From Bacteriovoracaceae bacterium (GTDB lineage Bacteria > Bdellovibrionota > Bacteriovoracia > Bacteriovoracales > Bacteriovoracaceae), in assembly GCA_947377285.1 (NCBI GenBank), contig CANCFT010000003.1, forward strand, positions 1-64,000: a stretch of 64,000 bases of DNA. The letters run 5' to 3'. Numbering within the stretch: the first letter of the stretch is position 1; every line of letters starts with the position of its first letter. This document shows positions 29,854-38,041 of this stretch, in pieces. The notes under the pieces were generated by a model. The model worked only from the letters and a program-made list of their open reading frames with translations. It did no database searches and was not told the DNA's origin. The position numbers were made by a program, and so were the translations under genes.

Positions 29854-30885
29854 ATGTATACCCTAAGATCAGCTAATTTAGCCGACCTTGATGATCTCTA
29901 CGATCTTAGCCAGTTAATGTTATTTATTAACTTGCCTCCAGACAGAAGTATTATTGCGACAAAAATAGAGAGTTCTATAAAAGCTTTTACAAATCCTTCC
30001 AAAAACTTATGGGAGAATTATTATTTATTTGTTTTAGAAGATGTTAAAGCTAAAAGAATCATAGGTGCTTCTATGATTCATGCGCAACATGGAACAGAAG
30101 ACGAACCTCATTATTTTTTCTCTGTTTCTCAAGAAAATAAATTTTCCAAAACGCTAAATACTGGATTTATCCACGGGACTCTTAAGTTAGGACTAGATAC
30201 AAATGGTCCGACTGAAATAGGTGGGTTAATCCTGGATCCGGCCTATAGAAAAAGTGAGCTAAAACTTGGAAAACAGCTTTCATATGTCCGCTTTTTATAT
30301 CTCGGCATGAATAAAAAACGATTTAAAGAAAATATTCATTCGGAATTAATGCCTCCATTTGATAGCGAAGGGCATGCTCCTCTTTGGGAAGCTATAGGAC
30401 GACGTTTTTTGAATATGGAATATCATGATGCCGACATCCTTTCTCGAAGCAACAAAGAATTCATCCTTAATCTATTCCCAGCAGATACTATTTACTTAAC
30501 ACTTTTGCCGATTGAAGCTCGAAATGCTGTTGGCAAAGTCGGTCTTGAGACTGCACCAGTCAAAAAAATGCTAGAGTTAATTGGATTTAAATATACCAAT
30601 GAAGTTGACCCCTTTGATGGCGGCCCTCATTACAGAGCTAATATAAAAGACATTAAACCAATAAAGGAAATGTTTGAATGCGAAGTACTAATTCGAGACT
30701 CCATTGTAAAAAGTGATAAGACAAGTATTTTAGCGAGTCTTCCAACAGATGATGGAGGATTTAGAGCTGCCTTTATTTCAGGAAATCTTAATAAGGGAGC
30801 ACATTCACGATTTATCATTGATCCGTCCGAAGCTAAAATTTTAGGGCTGAAAGAAGATTTCAAAACCTTTGCTACCTACTTATAA
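29854..30885 (+). CDS. astA: Arginine N-succinyltransferase
   Basis: TEIGGLILDPAYRKSELKLGKQLSYVRFLYLG, MPPFDSEGHAPLWEAIGRRFLNMEYHDADILSRSNKEFI, PFDGGPHYRA. Confidence 0.93.
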   Translation: MYTLRSANLADLDDLYDLSQLMLFINLPPDRSIIATKIESSIKAFTNPSKNLWENYYLFVLEDVKAKRIIGASMIHAQHGTEDEPHYFFSVSQENKFSKTLNTGFIHGTLKLGLDTNGPTEIGGLILDPAYRKSELKLGKQLSYVRFLYLGMNKKRFKENIHSELMPPFDSEGHAPLWEAIGRRFLNMEYHDADILSRSNKEFILNLFPADTIYLTLLPIEARNAVGKVGLETAPVKKMLELIGFKYTNEVDPFDGGPHYRANIKDIKPIKEMFECEVLIRDSIVKSDKTSILASLPTDDGGFRAAFISGNLNKGAHSRFIIDPSEAKILGLKEDFKTFATYL

Positions 30886-30901
30886 TTTAAAAGGGATTTT
30901 T

Positions 30902-32422
30902 ATGAAATATAATATTTTAGGGAATTATTTTTTAGGAAGTTTTCATCTTCCTCCAACAATTGGGCCACACGCTGTTGAAAATATAATCAATAGATTTTGT
31001 CCGGCCGACCTCTCAATGTCACTTTGGGAGACTCCAGTTGACTATAGAGATGTTGAAAAAGTCATAGATTCTGCAAGCGCTGGCTTTAAGACATGGAAAA
31101 AAATTACACAAGAAGAAAGGAATATTTATTTAAAGAAATATCAAGAAGAAGTTTCAAAACGGAAAGATGAAATTGCGATTGCTATTTCATATGAGACAGG
31201 CAAACCACTCTGGGAAGCAAAAACTGAAGTTGCTTCTGTAATTGCTAAAATCAATGTGACTATAGAAGATTCACTTCCCAGAATTAGTAACAAAAACTTT
31301 GAAAATATAATGCCAAAAACAAATGGGCATATTTATTTTAAACCAATTGGACCTTCATTGATTATTGGACCTTTTAACTTCCCTTGCCATTTAGCTAATG
31401 GACAAATTCTAAGTGCTCTAGCTGCGGGAAATTCCATTATTTTTAAGCCATCTGAGAAGACTTGTTATTCTGCTCAACTCTTAATTGAATGCTTTCATTC
31501 AGCCAATTTTCCCAAAGGTGTAATTAATCTTTTACAAGGAGATGGGGAAATTGCACGAAGATTGTTGAAAGAGAAATCCATCAAAGGTGTTTTTTTTACT
31601 GGATCAAAAGAAATTGGTAAAAAAATATTAGAAATTACTCATCATGATTTATCAAAACTTGTTTCTCTTGAACTCGGAGGAAAAAACACCACAATCCTTC
31701 ACCATGATGCGAATCTAGATCACGCATTACAGGAATTAATTAAAGCTTGCTTTTTAACTTCAGGTCAACGATGTACTTCAACTTCAATAGTGGCTATACA
31801 TAGAAGCATTCATCAAAGTTTTATTGAAAAATTCCATGAGATTTCTAAAAAAATAATTATTGATCACCCGATTGAGTTTGCAAGAGAACCATTCATGGGC
31901 CCACTTATAGACCAGGCGTCACTAGATACTTACCTACTTTTCATGGGAATGGCTAAACGCGAAGGGTTTCAAGAAATCATGAGGGGAAAACAATTAGAAA
32001 AAAACAAAAAGGGTTATTACGTCTCGCCATCAATTCACTTGGGTGAGCGCTGGAATAATGACAGTATTTTTCTACATAGTGAAATCTTCGGCCCAAATGT
32101 AACCTTTATTCCTTATGACACTATAGAAGAAGCAATTAGTATTGCTAACGCATCTGAGTATGGATTAGCGGCTTCAATTTTTTCAAAAGATATAAATAAT
32201 TACAAATTATGCGTTGAAGAAATTGATTCAGGCCTTGTCAACTTCAACAGGTCTACTGTCGGAGCATCGGCGAAACTACCTTTCGGTGGAGTTAAAAATT
32301 CTGGAAATTACCATCCTGCGGCTTTAACGACAATTGATTCATGTGTTTATCAAATGTCGAGCTTAGAAGTTTTATCAGATGAAGCTGATGATATTTCTAC
32401 AATAATTGGTCTTGATCTTTAG
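30902..32422 (+). CDS. astD: Succinylglutamate-semialdehyde dehydrogenase-like aldehyde dehydrogenase
   Basis: ALDH motifs GPFNFPCHLANGQI, FTGSKEIGKKI, LELGGKN, TSGQRCTSTS; follows astA. Start moved to ATG 30902. Confidence 0.9.
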   Translation: MKYNILGNYFLGSFHLPPTIGPHAVENIINRFCPADLSMSLWETPVDYRDVEKVIDSASAGFKTWKKITQEERNIYLKKYQEEVSKRKDEIAIAISYETGKPLWEAKTEVASVIAKINVTIEDSLPRISNKNFENIMPKTNGHIYFKPIGPSLIIGPFNFPCHLANGQILSALAAGNSIIFKPSEKTCYSAQLLIECFHSANFPKGVINLLQGDGEIARRLLKEKSIKGVFFTGSKEIGKKILEITHHDLSKLVSLELGGKNTTILHHDANLDHALQELIKACFLTSGQRCTSTSIVAIHRSIHQSFIEKFHEISKKIIIDHPIEFAREPFMGPLIDQASLDTYLLFMGMAKREGFQEIMRGKQLEKNKKGYYVSPSIHLGERWNNDSIFLHSEIFGPNVTFIPYDTIEEAISIANASEYGLAASIFSKDINNYKLCVEEIDSGLVNFNRSTVGASAKLPFGGVKNSGNYHPAALTTIDSCVYQMSSLEVLSDEADDISTIIGLDL

Positions 32423-32625
32423 TTTGAAAAACAATTTTTTAAATTATAATGTGGATTAAATATTGCTGCAGAATTTTTACATTCTTCAAAGATTTCAATT
32501 TCAACTGACGCTGGAACTCTCGACATTATATTATTTAATCTGATCTCATCATTATAATTTTCAACTAACCTAGAATAGGTCACTGCCATTAAAACAAGAA
32601 AAGGAATATATAGCCAATTCTTCAT
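32419..32625 (-). CDS. Small hypothetical protein (68 aa), possible signal peptide
   Basis: ORF directly downstream of 32625-33161 gene; hydrophobic N-terminus. Confidence 0.45.
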   Translation of the reverse strand: MKNWLYIPFLVLMAVTYSRLVENYNDEIRLNNIMSRVPASVEIEIFEECKNSAAIFNPHYNLKNCFSN

Positions 32626-33161
32626 CAGTAGTGCTTCTTATTAATAAGGACTCCAGCCTCTCTAGCTTGAGACAAGTTTGTATTGCTTCCTTTTATTTGT
32701 TCAACATCAACATTTGAATTTTTTTGATAAAGATCGATAATTTCTTTTTGTTTTAATGATTGCTGAGATTTTTTTAAACGAGCTTTTTCGATTAATATGA
32801 ATGATGACATATTTTCATTGTTTTTATGCTCAGCTATTGTTTCCAAGTTTTCTACTTTTTCTATTAAGTTAGTTTTTGGAAAGTTTTCTACTCCATCTTC
32901 TTCATGAGAGATTAAATCTTCACTATTTTTTTTTCTAAATGGCAGAATCTTTGCCTGGCTTGCAACATTGTGAGCATCATGAATTACATCAACTGAATCT
33001 GGACTTGAAAAATCTCTATAAACCTTATGGTCTATTCTCTCATTTACCAAATCTGTTAGGGACAAAAATTTTCCACCATTATGGCGAGTGGCCATTTCTC
33101 CTATTTCTTCAGGAGTTATTATCCGCAACAGATTCATTATGAGTAAATTTTGGATGGCCAT
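32625..33161 (-). CDS. Hypothetical protein (178 aa)
   Basis: Complete ORF; true start uncertain (Met at 1 or 9). Confidence 0.6.
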   Translation of the reverse strand: MAIQNLLIMNLLRIITPEEIGEMATRHNGGKFLSLTDLVNERIDHKVYRDFSSPDSVDVIHDAHNVASQAKILPFRKKNSEDLISHEEDGVENFPKTNLIEKVENLETIAEHKNNENMSSFILIEKARLKKSQQSLKQKEIIDLYQKNSNVDVEQIKGSNTNLSQAREAGVLINKKHY

Positions 33162-33348
33162 AATATTAACTTATCGGACAAATCTGCATTAAACTTGAGT
33201 GAAATTATCAGTCTTTTTCAGACTAAAAACAGACTTGAATTCACGGTATTTCAAATAGTTGCTTTACTCGTTTTAGAAACCTAAAAAAACAACTGGACTT
33301 TTAGTCTAATAATTTTTATAACTTAAAGACTTATTTCTATCGATATAC

Positions 33349-33423
33349 TGGGAAGTGGCGCAGTGGTAGCGCAGTAGACTGTTAATCTATTGGTCGTGGG
33401 TTCGATCCCCTCCTTCCCAGCCA
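33349..33423 (+). tRNA. tRNA-Asn (GTT anticodon)
   Basis: TGGGAAGTGGCGCAGTGGTAGCGCAGTAGACTGTTAATCTATTGGTCGTGGGTTCGATCCCCTCCTTCCCAGCCA: 7-bp acceptor, anticodon loop CTGTTAA, encoded CCA. Confidence 0.93.
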
Positions 33424-33484
33424 TTTTATAATTCAAAAATAAAATCTAACAAAATTATTTATCTAGGTATCAAAAGGCGCTTCA

Positions 33485-34921
33485 ATGAAAGAATTATTAT
33501 TTTCAAAAGATTTCCACTTTAAACTTAAAAGAGATGTGGAAAAAAGTTTTTGTGATTTCATTGAAGATCTACGAGATGACTTCAAGAGAGGATTTACAAC
33601 AGATGTAGTTGACCCTGATTTCCTGGATCAACTATCTGACATAATTCAAGATGAATGCTTCAATCGTTACTCACCGTTAAAATTTTATTGGCTTAATCTA
33701 GTAGATAATATTGTCTATATTATTCAGCTGCATGAAGAATTACTCCTAGAAGAAGATATCGACACTGAAGAGTTAACTGAAATTGAAAATGAATTATTTA
33801 ATTTTTGGAATGATTCGGAACTTGTGGAAAGTTTTCTCAATTTTCTAAATGACGGCTCTCCTGTAATTGAAGCCTCTAGTAACTTGTTAGCGCTTTTAGA
33901 AAACCAAATTATTGCTTTTTATGTTATTCATTTAAGTCTTTATCAACAGCAATTCGATGATGCTTTAATGTATCTAACAATTCCCGAACTAGGTGATTTC
34001 GAAAACAAATTAATGCTAGGTGATGATCATCGCTGTGTTAAAATGAAAAAAATATCAGATACATTTCCCTCTTTACCCTTGAGATTTATTTCTCCAGAGA
34101 AAAAAACACTTTCATTGGAAATTGACGGAAAAGAAGCTAGCTTTACAATCGAGAATAACTCAACTCCACTTATCTTTGAAGACTTAAGGCTCTATGTTTT
34201 GGCAAGTAGTGATGCTTGTGAAAAAAGAATTGAAGAATTTAAAAAGAACATTTTAAATTCACTTAATACTATTAAAAAAGTTGCTCCTCATTTATATGTT
34301 ACCTTTAAAAGCTTTACACACACGATTGTCCCAGTAGATGAAAAAGGAATTGTAAGCTATTCAATGCAATCACTTCCTGGATATTCTTCTATAAATATGT
34401 TTGACCGTGATCAAATTGATTTAATGGATGATTTATTACATGAAAATGGACATCATTACCTTAATACCTTTCTAAATCATCAAGACCTAATTAATGAAGA
34501 TGATGAAAAGATTTATTTTTCTCCATGGAGAAAAGCACTTCGTCCGGTTCGTGGAATTTACCATGCAACATTTACGTTCTTTTGGGGGCTCGAACTTTTT
34601 TATTATTTAAATCTTGCAATTGAAAAAAAGCTTCTTTCTTTTGCTAAAGAAGAAAAGATAAAAATCAAAAAAAGATTTTTAGAAGAATTTTATATGTTAG
34701 ATTATTGCAGAGTTGACCTAAATCATGCCTTCAAGAACAAGCGAATAAATAAAGAAGGGCAACAATTAATAAGCATGATATATGATAAAATTAGTGTCTA
34801 TAAAAAAGAAATACATTTTATTTCTGAGAGTCTCAAAGCACTAGATACTAAGACATATGACGAAGTAAACGCACTTAAAAATGAGTTAAGTCAAACGAGA
34901 GCTCATTACAAGTTGGTTTAA
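33485..34921 (+). CDS. HExxH-motif protein, resembles putative peptide-modification HExxH family
   Basis: LMDDLLHENGHHYLNTFLN...YFSPWRKALRPVRGIYHATFTFFWGLELF. Confidence 0.6.
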   Translation: MKELLFSKDFHFKLKRDVEKSFCDFIEDLRDDFKRGFTTDVVDPDFLDQLSDIIQDECFNRYSPLKFYWLNLVDNIVYIIQLHEELLLEEDIDTEELTEIENELFNFWNDSELVESFLNFLNDGSPVIEASSNLLALLENQIIAFYVIHLSLYQQQFDDALMYLTIPELGDFENKLMLGDDHRCVKMKKISDTFPSLPLRFISPEKKTLSLEIDGKEASFTIENNSTPLIFEDLRLYVLASSDACEKRIEEFKKNILNSLNTIKKVAPHLYVTFKSFTHTIVPVDEKGIVSYSMQSLPGYSSINMFDRDQIDLMDDLLHENGHHYLNTFLNHQDLINEDDEKIYFSPWRKALRPVRGIYHATFTFFWGLELFYYLNLAIEKKLLSFAKEEKIKIKKRFLEEFYMLDYCRVDLNHAFKNKRINKEGQQLISMIYDKISVYKKEIHFISESLKALDTKTYDEVNALKNELSQTRAHYKLV

Positions 34922-36463
34922 GCGAGTTTGCATTTCATTTGCTGGCATCATGTCTCCTCGCTTGGAGGCTACCAAAACCCCCTTTTGGTATGTCTCTATC
35001 GCTTTTTCCAGCAGTCCCTCTGACTCAAGTGCTTTGCCGAGTAATAAGTAAGCACTAGAATATTTTGGATCAAACTCAATAACTTTATTTAAATTTATTA
35101 TTGCTTGCTCAAAATTTTTACGTTGAAAAAATATATCCGACATTCCAAAAAGCGCTATTGTGTCTTCTTCATCTATTTCAAGAACTTGTAAAAACATTTT
35201 TTCTCTACGAAGAGTTTCTTCTTCTTTTTTTCTCAACTCTTCTGCCAATTGTTTTTTTGAGCTGGCCTCTTGACCAAATATTGCAAATGATTTTAATGTT
35301 GCGAAACTTTTTTCTTCCTCAGCTTCAGTGATTTTACCTAATCTCATATAATAAAGAGATTTATTAGTGTGTGCCATGACAGAATTTGGATTAATTTCTT
35401 GAAGTTTATTCATCCATTCAATTGCTTCACCAAATCGTTCTTCTCGGCCGAGCATAACGCCAATCGATTCGTAAGCATCTGCAAAACTTGGATTAAATTC
35501 TATAGCTTTTTCTAAAAACTCAAATGCTTCTTTAAAATTATTTTCTTGATACGATTCGACTCCTAGATGATAAAGTTCTGTTGCAATATCTATAGGAGAG
35601 GCATTTGAATAAAAAGGAATTTTTGCAACTTCAACTCGAACTTCTTTTCCACCAAATAAGATAGTAAGCTTTCTTCCAATGACTCTAAAATCTCTAAAGA
35701 GTATTACCTGGGCGATATTTTTAATTTGGTAATTTAGTTTACCGGTTATTTTTAAACCTTCATCAGTATTAATTTGAAATTCTTGATTTAGGTACTTTTC
35801 AAGATTTTCATCATTTTCAAGTTTTAACAGCATTGGATAAAATGCTGCACCTCTGTTGTTTTCAATTTTTGAAACTGTTTCTTGACCTAAAAAGCATCCT
35901 TTTTTATAGGAAATGGCGATTTCATTTAAATAGCTTTCATTAACAAATTGAGAATTATTAATATCTTTTCCCCAATTGGGCCATCCATTGAGAATACGAA
36001 TTTCTTCTAATTCAAGCTCTGATGTTTGCTCTACATTCTGTAATTTGTTAAACCTTATTCTTGAATTAATTCCATAAAAGTTTAAATCAAAGAAATCTGC
36101 TTTTTCATCCGACGGGACTAAAAAATTATTAAAATGAATCCATATTTCAAGCTCACTTACTACTAAGTTTACCTCTTCCATAATTATATATTTTTCAAAA
36201 TCATTTATTATGGAAGAACAAAGTTCATTTGGACACATCAAATAGAGATAATTTTCAAATTTTGCAATAAAAAAATATGATTGAAGTTTGCCAACTCTAT
36301 TCAATCTACAAGTTAATTGGCCTTCATTATTGCTAATTAAGGATAAATCATTTGTAGTTTGACCTTGAAAAAAAACCTCTCTGTCTTTACCTGTTACTTT
36401 AATTAATGAATAATTTTTTAAAGAATATTGACTTGAATTAAATCGAATTGATGAAATTAACAC
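34886..36463 (-). CDS. YgfZ/GcvT-like folate-binding domain fused to C-terminal TPR repeats
   Basis: KGCFLGQETV (YgfZ signature KGCYxGQE) followed by TPRs (ATELYHLGVESYQENNFKEAFEFLEKAIEFNPSFADAYESIGVMLGREERF...). Confidence 0.85.
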   Translation of the reverse strand: MLISSIRFNSSQYSLKNYSLIKVTGKDREVFFQGQTTNDLSLISNNEGQLTCRLNRVGKLQSYFFIAKFENYLYLMCPNELCSSIINDFEKYIIMEEVNLVVSELEIWIHFNNFLVPSDEKADFFDLNFYGINSRIRFNKLQNVEQTSELELEEIRILNGWPNWGKDINNSQFVNESYLNEIAISYKKGCFLGQETVSKIENNRGAAFYPMLLKLENDENLEKYLNQEFQINTDEGLKITGKLNYQIKNIAQVILFRDFRVIGRKLTILFGGKEVRVEVAKIPFYSNASPIDIATELYHLGVESYQENNFKEAFEFLEKAIEFNPSFADAYESIGVMLGREERFGEAIEWMNKLQEINPNSVMAHTNKSLYYMRLGKITEAEEEKSFATLKSFAIFGQEASSKKQLAEELRKKEEETLRREKMFLQVLEIDEEDTIALFGMSDIFFQRKNFEQAIINLNKVIEFDPKYSSAYLLLGKALESEGLLEKAIETYQKGVLVASKRGDMMPANEMQTRLNQLVMSSRLT

Positions 36464-36469
36464 TTTTTA

Positions 36470-36805
36470 TTAAACCGAAAAAGATTCACCACAACCACAA
36501 GTATTATTTGCATTTGGATTATTAAAAACGAAACCTTTACCGTTGAGCCCATCTTTAAAATCAAGCTCTACACCTTTTAAGTAAATTGAAGACTTTGGGT
36601 CAATGTAGATTTTAATTCCTTCGAATTCAATAATATTATCTTTTTCTTTTTTTTCTGAAAACTCAATTTTGTAAGATAGTCCCGAGCAACCTCCGCCAGT
36701 CACTCCTAGTCTTAAACCCGTATCAATTCCCTTTGATTCTTTAGAATAAATATCTCTAATATGAATAAGTGCTTTTTCAGTAACACTAATAATATTTTTT
36801 TCCAT
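36470..36805 (-). CDS. A-type iron-sulfur carrier (HesB/IscA/ErpA family)
   Basis: GLRLGVTGGGCSGLSYKIEF ... NANNTCGCGESFSV. Confidence 0.94.
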   Translation of the reverse strand: MEKNIISVTEKALIHIRDIYSKESKGIDTGLRLGVTGGGCSGLSYKIEFSEKKEKDNIIEFEGIKIYIDPKSSIYLKGVELDFKDGLNGKGFVFNNPNANNTCGCGESFSV

Positions 36806-36941
36806 AAAAGTTCCTATTGTCGGGCAATTTGATAGGGATAAACTAGCCTTGTTGTATCATATTTTTCTGAAAAAGTCTTTTTTTGCCGCATTACTAAGTG
36901 CTTTGTTATTGAGATATAATTAGACAAAAGAGGATATATTT

Positions 36942-37466
36942 ATGGCCGTTGTATTATTGGTTACTACAATTGATGGGCAAACTACTGAATTATTAGTTTT
37001 AGAGAAATGCACTCTTGGAAGATCAAGTAATTGCGATCTTAAAATTGATGATAGGCAAATGAGTGGTAAACATGGAGTTTTTGAGCTAACACACAACGGT
37101 GAATTATTATATACAGACTTGGGCTCTAGTAATGGTTCTTATTTAAACAATAGTAAAATTGAAAAAATTCAATTCAAAATAAATGAATGTCTTAGACTTG
37201 GTAACACTACAGTAAAAATTATTTCCAAAAAATTAACAGCTAAAGAGTCTGTCTCAATTGGAGTAGGGCTATCTGATTCAAGCGCAACACTAGTAAAAAG
37301 TGTCCCCCCTGATTTCAATAATTCACCAAAACTAGAGAGTCGAGTTGCAAAACTCAAAGTTAAAAAAATAAATGCTAATGGAAAAGACAATATTATTGAT
37401 CAAGAAAAAAGCACAGGCGAAACTAAAATGCTTAAGCTTGAAATAAAAAGAAAACCAAAACGCTAA
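36942..37466 (+). CDS. FHA-domain protein with basic C-terminal tail
   Basis: LEKCTLGRSSNCDLKIDDRQMSGKHGVFELTHNGELLYTDLGSSNGSYLNNSKI. Confidence 0.93.
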   Translation: MAVVLLVTTIDGQTTELLVLEKCTLGRSSNCDLKIDDRQMSGKHGVFELTHNGELLYTDLGSSNGSYLNNSKIEKIQFKINECLRLGNTTVKIISKKLTAKESVSIGVGLSDSSATLVKSVPPDFNNSPKLESRVAKLKVKKINANGKDNIIDQEKSTGETKMLKLEIKRKPKR

Positions 37467-37468
37467 TT

Positions 37469-38041
37469 TTAATTTTTAAATGCTATCCATTCTATTTCAC
37501 TTACTTTGTTCATATGATTTATAAACCGGGAGAGAATAAAAAAATAATCAGATAATCTATTCATCAATACCAATGCGCTGGCAGGAACTTCTCCCGGGTG
37601 CTGTTCTTCAAAATCGACCATTTGTCTTTCGACCCTTCTGCAAACTGTTCTACAAACATGAAAGACAGATGCCTCAGGACTCCCACCGGGAAGAATAAAT
37701 GTTTTTAACACTGGAAGAACTGAATCCATTTTATCAATTTCTCTTTCTAGCTTCTCTATCAATACTACTTTAATTTGGGGCAATTTATATTGCAGTCTTT
37801 TTTCTTTTTCACAGGCCAGGTTACTGCCGAGGTCAAACAAGGAAGATTGAATTTCATTCAAAAAAATCTTATCGAAGTTTTTAGGAAGAAACGATATACC
37901 CACTCCAATCTGAGAATTCAATTCATCGACTTCTCCATATAAATGAATCCGAGGATCACTTTTTTTAATTCTCGTACCTCCCACCAATCCGGTCGTCCCA
38001 ACATCTCCAGTACGAGTATATACTGCTGATTTTTTCATCAC
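37469..38041 (-). CDS. Cob(I)alamin adenosyltransferase (PduO/MMAB type)
   Basis: YTRTGDVGTTGLVGGTRIKKSDPRIHLYGEVDELNSQIGVG; FILPGGSPEASVFHVCRTVCRRVERQMV. Confidence 0.95.
   Translation of the reverse strand: MMKKSAVYTRTGDVGTTGLVGGTRIKKSDPRIHLYGEVDELNSQIGVGISFLPKNFDKIFLNEIQSSLFDLGSNLACEKEKRLQYKLPQIKVVLIEKLEREIDKMDSVLPVLKTFILPGGSPEASVFHVCRTVCRRVERQMVDFEEQHPGEVPASALVLMNRLSDYFFILSRFINHMNKVSEIEWIAFKN

Noticed and set aside
32625-34921. Toxin-antitoxin or RiPP cluster around the HExxH gene
   Set aside because: No partner genes (radical SAM, transporter, precursor, antitoxin) are visible nearby.
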